Positions 13,481 through 26,312 of a stretch of 64,000 bases of DNA are shown in pieces. Numbering within the stretch: position 1 is the stretch's first letter; the number at the start of each line of letters is the position of its first letter. Below the pieces are notes generated by a model that saw nothing but the letters and a program-made list of their open reading frames with translations, did not search any database and was not told the DNA's origin. The translations under genes were made by a program, and so were the position numbers. The DNA comes from Anarhynchus alexandrinus (lineage: Eukaryota; Chordata; Aves; Charadriiformes; Charadriidae). The stretch lies in NCBI GenBank assembly GCA_008711295.1, contig VUYV01000179.1, positions 1,392,813 to 1,456,812 on the forward strand. Direction: 5' to 3'.

Positions 13481-13737
13481 ATTTGGCACTTGTGAGACTG
13501 CATCTGGACTGCTGTGCCCAGTTTGGGACTCTGCAGGGCAAGTAAGATATTGTCATACCAGAGTGAGGCCAGTGGAGACCACTGGGGTGAGGTGAAGTTG
13601 GTGGAGAATAGAAAATATGAGGAGAGGCAAAGAGAATACGGTTTGATTAGCTTTAAAAAGAGGAGCAGGGGGTGGGACAATTGACCCACATAGGTGTCAC
13701 TTAATCCAAACTATTCAGCAATTCTGTGAATTTATTC
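13481..13737 (+). mobile_element. CR1 LINE fragment, eroded
   Basis: The text follows the CR1 3' region: a TTTGGCACTTGTGAGACTGC start, a CCCAGTTTGGGACTCTGC segment, a GAGGAGAGGCAAAGAGAA segment, and finally a weak ATTCTGTGAATT tail. CR1 is a non-LTR retrotransposon that copies itself by target-primed reverse transcription and is usually 5'-truncated. This copy has many substitutions and indels and codes for nothing. The 108-codon minus-strand frame at 13363-13689 is its antisense shadow. Confidence 0.7.
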
Positions 13738-16700
13738 ACCACAGGGGGAAAAAGAAAAAAAAAAAAAAAGCCTGGGTTTAACTTCATCAAATAGGCGAAC
13801 AGCTACGTGTTTCCATACACCTCCAGCTTTATCTGTGACAGGAAACCAACCCTTTCTATGCCCCAGTTTCCATGACTATGGTTTTCAAGTGGGCCAGTCT
13901 CTGTATTGGCATGCCTCTGGGGTCCTCTTCCACATCACCTTTGCTGACCAACCCCCACTGGAATTTGCAGAAGTAATCAAAGCAGAATGAAGCATACTGT
14001 CCTACTGGCGTGGCCACACCCTCACTATCTGGTTATTGTGTAGTATATGTGCACCCAGATGTACTCTATGATGATGGTTTCAGTTCAATCCAAAGATCCC
14101 AAACCCAGAGTTGTGACCTGATTTCAAGACTTTTTTTTCCTCCACATATGTTGTTTTTAACATTATGGTAGGTTATCTCAGAAAGGATTTTTTGGAAAAC
14201 AGAGCTTCTGAACAAGACCTTTAAAAGAAGTGGACTGACGCTGAGAATTCAGATCAATAAGAAGCTCTATAAAGAACGATGGATAGGAAAGAGAAATTTG
14301 TCTCTATTCTGCTGCAGGTCAAGTGGGTAAGGTATTGATTTTTGTTCTCAGCACAGTATGACCTAAGAGTGAATTGTATTAGGTTACAGAGTTCAAGGGC
14401 TCCGACCTGTCTTTGGACGGTATGCATTTTCCAGCAGGCTATGGAATCTGAGTGGGAAAGTGAGTAATGACTACTGAAAAAAAAAAAAATTAAAATAAAA
14501 TATCAGCAATGGAGACATGTCTAGTAACAAATGCCACTTCTCCAAAGTGTCGTTCATCCATCTGAGCAACATCCCCCTCCAGAACTAATCCTGCAATTAC
14601 ACGAATGTTTGCTTAACTACACACAAAATGCATTTCTGCTGAATCCAAAGTCAACGAGTGGAGCAGAGGATTCCTGGGCTTATACATTCAGCAAAGAGAA
14701 AGTGAAGCAACTTGGCCAAGCGCAATAATCTTTTGATGGTTACATTCAGCAAACAATAGGCTTCTGAATAGTGTTTACCATCAGCCTCAGGGGTACATGC
14801 TCTACAGGGCTGAGGCTTCTGGCTGCATCATTAAGATAAAATAAACTCAGCTGTGCCTTCTTACATCCACTGTCTTCCTTAATGTTTAAATACTAAGGGG
14901 AGCAGACAAACTGCTAAGAAGTGGGTGCCTCTTTGAAGCCCTTCTAATGCCAGGAGGCCCCAAAAGACTGCAGGAAAAAAGATCTCCGGGTGGGAAAAAA
15001 AGAAATAGGTAAGTCAACCCATGAGGAGACAGATCACAGAGAAGGAGCTAACGTGTGATGGCAGAAATAAACCACTCATTTTTTCATGACAATAGCTATT
15101 GTATTTTTAAATATTTTCTATAAAGATAGGTTTCATTTTTTTTGCACATAAAAGAAAGAAATAATACTTCTCACTTATTTTTTTTATTCCTACAAAAGCC
15201 AATTCTGTTACAATTTTGAAACACTGATCCCATTCCTTTCCAAAGTTTGTGGCATGTGATTTCAATTTTCCAATTAAAATATTAAAAATGCTACCCAAAA
15301 TGGAGAGATTTGTGTTCCTAAAGTGCCCCTTAAAACGTCACCAGCTGCAAAACAGGTGCAATATGCTGTTGTATGAAGCAGGCAAAAACCCTAAAAGATC
15401 ATCTAGTCCTTCTGGTTCATTGAAAACTCATAGGAAGATGAAGCAGTCTGTGTATTAAATATATGGACAGCCATCCTCAAAATAGGAGCCAAACTTTTTC
15501 TCTTGGGTAGGATCACCTAGCCAGAGTTTTAGCATCATGTCTCCTTCGTTTCTTTCTAGGTGTCGAGTTTTTGCTTCATTGTGTTCAGGTTAAAGCAAAA
15601 AGGTTTCTCTTCTTATGTCTTTTATCTGCTTTTTAAGGTATCTCCCAAGCAGGTCAGATCTCAAGCTAAGGCAGAAACTGTCTCTTGTGTCTGAGAAAAT
15701 ATCATTTAGAGACTCCCCAGCTTGAACATGCTACACTTGCCCCCTGTTAGCGATCATGTAAGTGGTTACTGAGAAATCTGTATACTTTTCCTGGGATTTG
15801 CCTTTTTGATAATGTACTACCAGTATCTCTTATCATGGGCAGAGGGACAAATTATGATTTAAGAGGGCTCTTCCATCTTGAATGTTTATGATCTGTCACT
15901 ACTTTTTAATAGAGTTGACCTTCAAACCCACCCCTCAAAGAGTTGTTACAGCCACAATTTCTAATCAAGCAAGATTATCATATAAAATGGGATATTGAGA
16001 TTTTATGAGGCACTCACTCTCAGAAATACTCATCGTTGGATCCACTCAGAAATGGATTGTGCAATTTTTGCAGAGTTGGCTGAAAAGATCAGGAAGATCC
16101 TTATGTCTTTGACTTAAAGACAGTCCATATAAAATTCTGATTAACTGGAAATTGGGAACTTTTTTAATACTATAGGTCTGACATATGGTCCTAATTCCAA
16201 CTGCCTTCAGTGAGAATTACCAAGAAGGGAAGAAGAGAATTCCCTTTCATTAGCAGTTACTGCAACAACTACCTCTGTAAATATAGGAACATGCTACATT
16301 GCTCAACTTAAAGCAATATTAGGAACTCAGTTGTCCTATAAAGAACAACTTGATCTAGTATATACTAGAAATGTTAGACTTAAGTCCTATCCATCATGTG
16401 AAGTTCTGATATAGTTATTATAGTAGTACTCTCCACTTTTTTCCCCCTCTAGCTGCAAGCTATACTCAATGTAAAGATTTATAGACTTATTTCTTCAATT
16501 ATATGGAGAGGAAGTTCACAATTGTGAGTTATGAACATGAAATTCCCTGTATACTAACAAGAAAACGAGTCTGGTGGATTCTCCCCATGTGAGAAACAGT
16601 AAGAAGCCATCTTTCTTTTTTACACTTATTTATTACTTACTGTATGAATATATTTGAGATAATGTCTGAAATAATCATGCTTGGTGAGTCTCAAAGACAC

Positions 16701-18721
16701 TGCAAAAATGTTTAATTTGTGTATTTGTGAATGAGTGTCCAGCATTCATTCACTACAGAGCTTAGATTATATTGTTTCATTCCCTCCCTAAACTAACTAG
16801 GATAACAAAATCCAGGAATCTACAACACATGATTTCTCTTCACTGAGCTCCGCAAAACTACTTTTAATTTCTTTTTTTAGACCAATAAACAGAAAATGTG
16901 ACACCTCTGAAAAGTTTGACACAAAGAGGCTGTTAGAAAAGACAGCTAAAATGGTGCTTGTCTATAAGTAGGCCTGCTGGGTAAAAAGGAGCGTTTTCAG
17001 ATGGTGTGTACATATGGAAGCCTCACCATTAGTGTGGATGTTTCCCAGAATTGCTCCTGCAGCAGTTAAAGACCATTATGTAAGCTGAAGGAGTGATAAT
17101 TTGGGGTAAGAACATTAAACTCTGTTGATCCAAAAAATGACAGCTTCCCATCGTCTGTGGCCTGGGCGTAAAACTTACTCTGTCTTCAGTCAAAATCTGT
17201 TCCGCAGTTTTAAACTCAGTTTAATATACAGATTCAGCCACAAGAGCCTGCTTTTGATTTCTAGTGGGTTAGACTCTAGTGGTCTTCAAATTTTAGTTAA
17301 AAAAAAGCAAGACTTGTCATATTAAAATGCACAGATGCACTGTCTTTATGTCAGAAAGTCCACACTGCAGCCGAGGTTTTATATGCTGTTTTTCATTCCC
17401 CACCTGCAAAAATCTGTCAGGTGAGCTTGACCTCAAGTTTAATTGCCAGTCATAGATACAACATGCACGTTGCTTTTTATTGCAGTTTAGTTTAAAGTGC
17501 TTCAGTATTAAACTGCTGTGGAAATCTGAGACATGCCTCATAAAATGTCATGAAATATCTTTTATATCCAAGTGCCAGTTACTATCTAATTATCTAAGAT
17601 GCCAGTCTCTTCCCAAAGGGGTTATGCAAGGAAGAGATAACCATGGAGCTGGAAAAGGTTCTTTAACAGACAAACAACATTTCATTTAAATGCAACTGTT
17701 GTTTTTGATGTGGTAGCTTCCTAACTTTTTCAACACTAAGCTACTAGTGATTATATAATCTTTTAAAGTCATCTAGGTAACCGTGGAGCTGTGTTTCCTG
17801 AAATACTGATAGTTTTGTTAACAAGGATTTATTTTTAATTTTTATGGTACTTGGTGATATTTTCCTTGTTAAATTCTTACAACTCAGTGACTTATTAAAG
17901 GTCTCTATATAAATCGTACTACTTGTTTTTTGTTAAATCCTACTGTTTTATCAGAAAATTATTCTGATTTTTAGTACACCACTTCCACCTCTTCTGTCTT
18001 AACAACATCAGAAAGCTGAAACACTAGTTGATATAGGAATCAGTTCATTATCTTAACCTACCTCGCATATTTTCTCAGTGCTAAAGAAGCTCTCATATTT
18101 CTCTTCTGAGCCTTTTGTTGTCCAAATGAATCTCAAGACGGCAGCTAGCAACAGTTTCAAGTAGGTAGCTGGGACATCTGAGGAAAACATATGGAGGAAG
18201 TGATGAGGTTTGGGAGCTGTACACATTTTATCACATTTAATTTTGCCCCAAAGACTGAAGTTTTACATATTCATCTGGGTCCTATTTTGTGTTCCAGAAT
18301 TAGGCCAATACGGTCTTTCAGCATGTCCTTCAAATCAACCCCCACACAAATCCCCCTTTTTTGTTTCTGCAGCTGAAGCTCAACATGAGTAAGATACAGC
18401 CTTAAATAGAAGAAAAGCATTTCGAAATTCTAGGAGCCTGTTTTGAGCTGGTTCATCTGTGATATCTCAGTGACAAACTGCTTCCAGAAGTTTAGGCAGT
18501 TCTCTGTTGAGTTCTGAACGAACACCATGTGCTACCAATTTACTGCAATTGTCTCCGCTCCTAAGAACTGATACAGCTGGCTGTTTTGATCCAAATGGCG
18601 ATGATTAAGATCCTGAAGTCAATTAATTTTTTCCATCGATTTCAACAGACCTTGGATCAGGTCTTGATGGTTCCTGAATGAAGTGAGGGACATAATGAAA
18701 GCAGCCTTGTGCAAAAATATT
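13738..18721. other. Gene-free stretch
   Basis: It contains an A run at about 13755-13769 and another at about 14478-14490. I see no recognised gene. A possible tiny exon at 14954-15008 is listed separately. A segment around 15395-15420 (GATCATCTAGTCCTTCTGG) faintly resembles the 3' region of an inverted CR1, but is too short to call. Confidence 0.4.
14954..15008 (+). other. Candidate 55-bp exon
   Basis: An acceptor-like tract (CCCTTCTAATGCCAG) precedes it and a consensus donor (ATAG|GTAAGTC) follows. Two of three frames are open across it; one gives a lysine-rich stretch. The acceptor is only fair and the segment is short, so a chance pairing is quite possible. I recognise no product. Confidence 0.12.
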
Positions 18722-18745
18722 GGGGTAGGGGGAGGAGGGGAGGGG
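18722..18745 (+). other. G-quadruplex motif
   Basis: Four G runs (4, 5, 4 and 4 bases) are separated by loops TA, AGGA and A within 24 bases, followed by a purine-only tract to about 18769. Short loops and runs of at least four predict a stable intramolecular G-quadruplex on the plus strand. It is the only such motif I noticed in this AT-rich window. Confidence 0.75.
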
Positions 18746-18769
18746 AAAGAGGAAAAGAAAGGAGGAAAA

Positions 18770-21700
18770 CAACCTCTTATTTAGTAGGGTTAAAAGATGA
18801 ACTTTTGAAACATTCCTGACTTCTCTGAGTTTTTGTCAGACTCCTTTAAGGTATGTGCTTGAATATGTTGCAGCTGAGAAGTACCATTGCTTGACCCCAT
18901 CAAGACCTCTGCTGAGTTCTTTTCATGTTTGATGGCCTGTTCTTCGAAACATCCTCAATAACAAGCCTAACAGTATTTGGAAATAATTGGGCTCCATGTT
19001 ACTTCTTACTTTTTCCTAAAAGTCAGTTTAGTTTTCTCCTTCCTTCACTTCTCATCTGTGCTCATTCTTTGCTGTTCCAAATCACAACGGGAACTCTCTT
19101 TTTAATACTAGCAGCATATGAAATGCTCCTATCGGTAAGAAGCTATTCTATGAAAGAGTCATTGCAGTAACCATCTGAGAGACACTTCAAATGTTATCCT
19201 GATCATCTTCAGTTCTACCTTGCTTCTTGACTAAGTTCATGATATCATGAGTTTTGTTTTTCATGTAGAAAAATGTTACTTCCCATTAGGAAATGTTTGA
19301 GAAGCAAGGCCTAGAGAAAAATGCTCAACGCAAAGGTTCTTAGCACTGTGGGCAACACTGAATATTGGCATTCCCAGGACCGTTCTCGCTAAAAGTCAAG
19401 ACAAAGGTGGATAAAGTTGTAACTGATGGGAGAATACTAAGCATATTTGGAGGGTAATTTATGTAGAGGCCTTCCACCCACAGTAGTTTGTTCCCCACAT
19501 ACCCGTTCTCCACCAGTGGCACCAGGGTCCAGCCAGGTTTTCCAAGGCACTGGAGTATCCAAAGCCAATAGATACATGCTCCCCATTATGAAGCTGTTTG
19601 CTTTGCTTACAACCAGAACCAGCCCTGTGAAATAATAACTCGTATCTTAATCCTGATGTCTTAAGAGCAAAAACCTTCACAGAGGTGAAGGTTCCCTTAA
19701 ATGGGATTTGAGCTGACATTACTTCTCCTCCCATAGCAATGGAGTACTGCTGTAAATTATCAGTCCCAGCAGTGGAAGACACCAGACTGACAAACCAGTC
19801 TTTAATCTGGTTGTTCCTTAAGTTGCTCCAGCAGTGTTTTTGCAACTGTTACAGGGAATTGTTTTCGCTTATCATTTTCAGCAGAAATGACAGGCTGGTC
19901 TTTTTCCACATCATTAATACTATTCTCGCCCATGGCAGTATGCGCTGTGCAAAATGAAACTTTCGTTAGTCTGGAGTTGGAGGACGTATGTTTTCTCACA
20001 TTTTATCCAGCAGAAGTGGGGCTGGGTTTTATCCAAATCCATTCATAATGTCCCATATTCTTTGTCACAATGTGCCCTGGCTTCATGGATCTATTTCCAA
20101 CTGCATTTATCACAGCTCTCCATCTCCAGCATGTCCTGCATGACTGCTTTTAATATTGACATGGAGATTTCACTGTGAAACGGGAGAATGACACATGCGC
20201 TCACAATTGGCCTCACATTCCTATTCTATTTTTTCCACTTTGCATATGTCGTGAATAGATGTGTGAGGGGTTTTTTTGTATTGCAGTTGGATCTACTATG
20301 CGTAGGTGAATCAGGGATTCCTCAGGCTTGCTAGCAATGCCGAAAATGAATTCAGTCCTATTAGAATGATGTAAGTTCCTAATTCTAAAAATCAAATACT
20401 TAGTTTTCATTTTGAACTATATAGAAATTGTTTAAAGCAAAGAACAAGGTCATTTTGAATTGGAAAATTGGCACAGCTCTTATTTAAGTAAAAGTAAAAA
20501 AAATATTTTGAAATTTATATTTTGATTTGATTATTTTATAATGCATGCTTTATTTTAAACAGTGGTAAAACAAAAAAGAAGTTATTGATTTTTCATTTAT
20601 AAGCAAATTATTTGGTAAAATTGAAATTGCTTTGGAAAATGTTTCTGTACAGCTAAGGCTGTACTCTTAATTAAAATCAGTTGTCTTCATGACATAGTTT
20701 TTTATCATTCTGTTTTAAGGACCGTGTTACACTGACTTCTGAGAACTCGTAAGCATGGTATCATCCCTATCCTGGGACATCAATATTTAAACGGGAGGAT
20801 TTATTGTCCCAGTCTTTTACTATCAAGGGACTGAAATGGAGGAATTAGGAAATTGTTCATAAAAATCTTAGATGATGTAAGTTTGATGCTGCTGCACATA
20901 ACTTTCAGAAGGATGGTCTGCAAAATGGATCCCAAAGCGAGGCATGTTAGGTACATACAGTTCCCGCAGCAGATGGGGAAAGTTAAATCCTCCAGTACAA
21001 GGCTCAAAACAAACAACCTGGTCAGTTCAGATTCAGATCAGCTTAAAATTAAAACAGCTGATGTGCAAGATAAAGATTTCTCAGATCCCTCAGGCAACTG
21101 AATGAGGACCTCCAGGAAGTATCTCTGTTCACCTGAGGACATCCTCCTTGAGCTTTGAGATTTAAGTGTTCGTGGCTACACCAAAACCTGAACAGGCGCT
21201 GGATAATCAGTTGTTGTCTGAAGTGTAGACACCATCAGGCAATGAAACTGGGATGTCCTCTCTCTGGCAGGTTCCCAAGCGGTTGGTGTGTGGACCCACA
21301 GTGAATATTTGAGGGGCTGTCAGAGTGTCAGAAGGACACAGAGCGACCTGAACCCCAGTTAGGATCAATATGGTAATCGGATGTTTTCTGTAAATGATGT
21401 GAAAGCATGTTTCAAAAATATCTTTATACTTTAAGAGATGCTGGGTTCTTCCAGTGTATTGGTCATGTTCCAAGACCACCTTTGTTTTGATTACCTCTCC
21501 AAAGACTTTTGTGAAGAAATGACTAATTTTGGAGTACTTGGTAGCAAGAAGATGATCACTGAGAGGCTAAAACTCTTTAAACAGCCCAGGTTTCTTTTCC
21601 CCTCTTCCTTATTCTGTGTTCTTTCTTTCTTTCTTTCTGTCTTTATTTCTTTTTCTTCTGGCTCAAGGCTTTCACAATTTATGCTTGCTTGGTGTAAGTC

Positions 21701-22159
21701 ACTACAGAAATTTAGTTCAGGTGACTCATTCTGTGTGGCTGGTTGAGCTTGCCAAGGATTTCTGGGTAGCAGACTTGCGTGTGTCCGTGTGTGCGTTTCG
21801 AAAAGGGAAGGGAGAGTTTTGCATTGCAGTCAGTGCAAGTAGGACCAAAACAGACATCTGATTTGCACAAAAAGAACCAGCATTAAGGAAATATCTGATA
21901 TTCTAAGTGCAGAAATATAGTGAAGAAAATGAAGAAAGTTTCCTTCATTCAAGGATTGGGACTATGGAAGAGAGTGGAAACTTCCTGTGCTCTACAGCTG
22001 AGCAAATTTCTCATTTATGTATTTTACAGGAGGGATAAACTGTTCCTTAATAAATTATCCTATAGTTTCTCTGAAAAATTGTTCTGAACTGCACAACTTT
22101 GTAGCACCATGCCAGTCAGTGTTTCCCAAAAACTTTACAATGTTTCCCTAATAGTTGAG
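18770..22159. other. Gene-free stretch with a suspicious minus-strand frame cluster
   Basis: I recognise no gene. On the minus strand from about 19999 to 19340, three open frames in different registers (65, 128 and 60 codons) follow each other with small overlaps, as a frameshifted old coding sequence might. I could not match the translations to a family. See the matching finding. Confidence 0.3.
21619..21638 (+). repeat. TTCT microsatellite
   Basis: About five perfect TTCT units, followed by interrupted pyrimidine repeats to about 21658. The two overlapping plus-strand frames here (21438-21746 and 21616-21861) read through it, giving FL/SL-rich low-complexity translations. Confidence 0.8.
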
Positions 22160-22290
22160 TTTCATCCCCATTTTCCTAATGAATAAACTGAGGCCCAAAG
22201 CTGTTGGATGACTTGTGCTAGAAAAATGTGCAGGTTAGCAGCAGATCAAGGAATAAAACCCCATGAATGCCACAGCCCATGCAATAACCA
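22160..22290 (-). repeat. MIR-like SINE relic
   Basis: The plus strand reads ATCCCCATTTTCCTAATGAA, then AAACTGAGGCCCAAAG, then a GACTTGTGCTAG part, then CACAGCCCATGCAATAACC. This is the order of an inverted MIR: the CTCAGTTTCCTCATCTGTAAAATGGGGAT block reversed, the GACTTGCCCAAGGTCAC block, and the end with CCCATGCTCT. It is one of the best-preserved ancient SINE relics in the window. Confidence 0.6.
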
Positions 22291-23390
22291 ATAATTAATA
22301 TTTAAGATGAGCAAGGAGGAAAAAAATAACCACTTTACCCTGATGCACAGGCCTGTCTGTCTGTGCACTGTAAATATTTATACCAATATGACTGTCTCTC
22401 TATCAGAATAGGTCTTATTTAGAAGAAGGAAGAGAACGGAATTAATGTTTATACTCATATTCAGTGAAGTAGGCCTTCACCATCTGTGAAGTTAATGTAA
22501 CATAACAACATTTTCACATGTCATTTACTTTTAATTTCTTTTCTGTTTTTAAAAATGTAGTCTAATTAAAGAAGGGATTGTGAAGGAGAAGAGCAGGAGT
22601 TGAAGAAATCCAAATGCAGAGCTTGAAAGCTCCATATTGCAATTTAGCATTAGAAGAGGAAGAGATGACTTTTCATGATGATGCCTTTCATATTTATTCA
22701 GTTAGGAAAGTGTTTATTGAATGCTTTAGGCAGAGAATAATGATTACAGAAACACTCAGAGTCTCAGCCACTCAAAATAATCAAATAAAATATACTCTCT
22801 CCTTCTTAAATGGAGTAGCTTCCAAAGTCATAGGTGCCCTTATACTTTTCTCAGATCATAGGCTAGAGACGTCCCAAGAAGCACCAAATTTTGTTTTGCA
22901 ATCCTTCAAATGTTTCTTTTCCAAAAATGTTTTAACACATATCCTTAATTAAATGTATTGAAGTTAGAAATTAATTAATATGTGTCGTTAGACCAAAGCC
23001 TTCAGTTTCTACAATTTGACGAGGAAAAATGCATCAGAAAAAGAAAATCAGAAGTATAAGGAAAAACTAGCCAGAGCCACAAAAATGTGATCTTGGCAAC
23101 TGTAAGGTTCATTAGTAGCAAGTGCAAAAACAAGGAAAGTTTTCTTCCTGCTTCAACAGAAAGTGGGAGTTGTCAACAGATAATGTCAAGAGGTCAGGAT
23201 GCTTAATGCATTTTTTACTTTAGCTTTCACTAAAATAATTATCCTTGCCCAGATACACTAATAAAACTTGCACAGAGCAGAAAGGCCAACCCAGCTAATG
23301 CAAAAGGTAACGAAGACCAGAAATTGAAAACAGGTAGACAGTGGTGGGAGAGATTAAAAGTTCCCATCTAACTTTATATTGTTTAGTTAC
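22291..23390. other. Gene-free stretch
   Basis: I see no gene. The 112-codon plus-strand frame at 22614-22952 has no recognisable motif and no good flanking splice signals. Confidence 0.4.
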
Positions 23391-23470
23391 CTTCATATAG
23401 ACAACAGGTTGCAATAACGTCCAAACAGCTGGTGATTTTTCTGTAGAATGGATACCTGAAGATCCAACAG
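23391..23470 (-). other. Candidate 80-bp exon
   Basis: On the minus strand, a long pyrimidine tract (TTTTATTTTTTCCCTTTTCCAG) precedes position 23470, and a donor (ATGAAG|GTAACTA) follows 23391. Two frames are open across the whole segment; one of them (26 codons plus two bases) lies in a 68-codon open frame and ends in VVYMK at the donor. I do not recognise the peptide. The acceptor is the strongest I saw in the window. Without conservation or transcript data it remains a guess. Confidence 0.25.
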
Positions 23471-23583
23471 CTGGAAAAGGGAAAAAATAAAACAAACCCA
23501 AACCCTATATTGAATATTTTTTTAAAAGACCTGAGCACAGCACTAAGGAATTATCATCATCCATCATAACCTCCAATTGATTG

Positions 23584-23597
23584 AAAAAAAAAAAAAA
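23584..23597 (+). repeat. Poly-A run
   Basis: Fourteen A residues. Similar runs lie at 25663-25675, 56470-56484 and 62807-62820; T runs lie at 306-319, 1478-1500 and 11650-11664. None is clearly the tail of a recognisable retrocopy. Confidence 0.8.
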
Positions 23598-23689
23598 GCT
23601 AGCACAGAATAAACAATTGGCAGACACCTAGGGAATCAGGAGTTTAGGAGCTAGCATGAATCTATCCAGACAAAAATGTTTCAGACCAA

Positions 23690-24640
23690 TCTATTTTCCT
23701 TTCAAGATACAATAATAGTTCTTAATGAAAAAGCAGTTGATGTTGTACCTTGACTTTAATGAAGTTTTTTTGTGTTATCCTATATAATATCCTCAGTGGT
23801 AAGATGTGAAAGCATTAGCTGGGTGTACAGAGGGTGTAACTGCTCTATGGAGGGTACAAAAAGAGCTGAAAAACTGTCCTCTAATTATTAAGGGTTGACT
23901 GCCAATTCAGACAGAGCTGCATGGCACTGGGACTCTCTTGGGTTTGGTGCTTTTACATATATTCAGTAATCTTGACCAATAAAATAGTATGGTTTTAGGT
24001 TTGCAGACCACCTAAAATTTTATAGCAAAGAGAGACTGTCAGCATACAGGAGTGGATAACTAGAATTATGAATATTCTTGATAAATGAGGGAATCATGGT
24101 GCTATTTATTACAAATAAGTGCAAGTTTCTACATTTAGACAGTGATAATCCTCTTTATAAATGCAGAATAAAGAAAACTGGTTAGACAGCAAATCCACTG
24201 AAAAGAGATTTACTGAACTTCAAGTTGACAACCATTAAAGAAAACTCATTAAAAAAATTCAAATTTCTGGAGAAGGACAAACTTTCTACTGGGCTGTATA
24301 AACATGAGTGACATCTGTAAGACACAAGAGATTATCCTTTTCTCCCTTTATTAGGCTTAGTCTGGGATACTCTGATCTTGTTTTGAATACCATACCTCAA
24401 TAAAGCTGTGCCTCTCCACTCTGTGTCCAGAGGAAAGCAAAGAGAAAGATCAGAAGTTTTGAAAATACACACTAAAAGGAAAAATTGAAGGAACTGCAGC
24501 GATGGAGCCTAGAGAAAAGAACAGTGGGTGAAATTGTGGCGAGGATCTTCAAGCACATAAGAGGAAACTACAAAGGCAAAATATTGTTTTCAATATACAC
24601 AGAGATAAGATGAGCTATTAAAAATAATCTCCAGCTAAGC
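23690..24640 (+). mobile_element. Very old CR1 LINE copy with reverse-transcriptase relic
   Basis: From about 23736 the text follows the CR1 reverse-transcriptase palm: GATGTTGTACCTTGACTTTA (the Y-L-D-F region), then CCTATATAATATCCTC. Around 23930-24000 come the eroded counterparts of the block that in younger copies precedes and includes the A-D-D box (GGTTTGCAGACCACCTAAAA). Next is the ATAAGTGCAAGTTTCTACAT block near 24115, and finally GGAGCCTAGAGAAAAGAACA near 24500. It is about 950 bases, unusually long for a CR1 relic, but riddled with indels and stops. It is clearly much older than the copies at 48.3 or 62.1 kb. No tail is visible. Confidence 0.6.
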
Positions 24641-26312
24641 AGATGCTTGAGTGTAAGAGGTAAACTAAATTATCAATGAAGATCTCTTTGTATTTTTATT
24701 TTCTGTTTCTACTTCCTAGAGGAGGGCAGAATGTTATTTTTTGGGGGGCTGAGGTTAAACAAATATATTATTTTTTCTTTTTTTGATGGTTTTGGGGATC
24801 ACTTGACAGAAAATTTGGTAATATGTGACATAAAAGGAACACTGCACCACTGTACTCTTCTTTTAGGAGTCCACATGGCTTCTTCTAAATGTGAGGGAAA
24901 TTATTTTAGTGACTCTTTCGGACCTAATTATTAGTCAGTTGCTTTGGAAATTCTTTCACTTCCCTATTTCTTAAGTTCTGGCGGATTTCTCCAGGGCTTG
25001 CAATAAATCCATAAATGATAGCAATTTGACACTGGGATGCATTGTTAAAACAGCACGAAACCCAGGGCAGTTACACAAGTAACAGCTTTCATTCCACAGG
25101 CATCATACGGCATAAATAATGGCCATTTTATTCTCAGCAATATGTAAGCCAGATTGCAGATGCTTCACTCGCAATTTTGAATGCTTACTCCCATGGGCCA
25201 AGGCATTTAGAAATCTGGCACTTTCACGCTAGTATGATATTTCTACCAGGCTCCTCAGGAAATCCGACATCATGTTTTGTGACATATCTTGCAGATAGCA
25301 TTTTCTTTTCAATTGCTCACCCAAATGTTCACTGCCTGTTATACACAATACAATTTAATATTGCAAGCTGCTTCTGTACCCTGCTGTTAAATTGTAATTT
25401 GTTCTTTGTGTTTCTTCTGTAAAGGGCTGGTGACGTTCATTTCTAATGCTCAATTTGGAGAAGAAATTCAGAAGTGAGGCTTACAATTAGACTAGGAATT
25501 TGATAAACATCAAAGAATAAGCAGCAGCCACTTTTTAAAAACAAAGATCAAAATAAATTCTAGAATGTATATTGGTTGAATAACCATTCTTGCATTCATA
25601 GTGAATGCTCATGAAATGATAAACCAGAGAAATACCTAACTTTAGAAGAGTCTCAATTACAGAAAAAAAAAAAAATCAATTTTACAATAAGTGTGTAAAA
25701 AATTTGAATTATGTCACAGATATTGCCTAATGTAATCACCATGACAAAATGGAAAGAAATGAAGATACAGCCACTTCAATTTAAAAAAAAAATCCCCACA
25801 AAACAAAACTATGTGCATAATTTGAAAGCAAATGAGTGAATGAAATTTCAAGAGAAATTGAGATTAAAAAAAAATTAATTATATCTTACAAGATTACTAT
25901 AAGTCAAGAGGACCAGTTCATTTAGCTGAAACCAAAGAAACCTTAATACAATTTTTGTATTTGGAAATGATCTGCTACTTTTTGTTTTAGCCACAGCAAA
26001 GGGATCTTTCTGGGAATTCTCTAAACTTTGATCACTAGACATGACATGAGAAAGTAAATGCATAAAACAAAGATTTGCACATGAGGTGGCAAAGCTGTGT
26101 CATTTGATCCCATGTCATTAAGTCCCTTGGGCTTGCAAAATATACTAAGACAAGCCGAGCACAATTCATTAATCTGTAATTTACTACTTGCTCACATTTT
26201 TGCTGACACTGTAAAAGAAGCTATAGAAGACCATTTGAAGTCTGTGAAGTTTTAAGGAATAATTACTGCAAGATCTGCTTCCCTGTTTTGTAATCGTCCC
26301 CTTTCTTTACAG
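24641..26312. other. Gene-free stretch; possible conserved element at 24960-25450
   Basis: I see no gene. About 24960-25450 has balanced composition without repeats or low complexity and is rich in homeodomain/MEF2-like AT words (CATAAATAATGG, CTAATGC), which is how conserved non-coding elements often look. This is an impression only. The remainder is AT-rich with short A runs. Confidence 0.25.

Noticed and set aside
13363..13689. 108-codon minus-strand open frame
   Set aside because: It lies antisense to an eroded CR1 fragment and is not conserved coding sequence.
21438..21861. Two overlapping frames of 102 and 81 codons
   Set aside because: They read through the CTTT microsatellite; no protein features.
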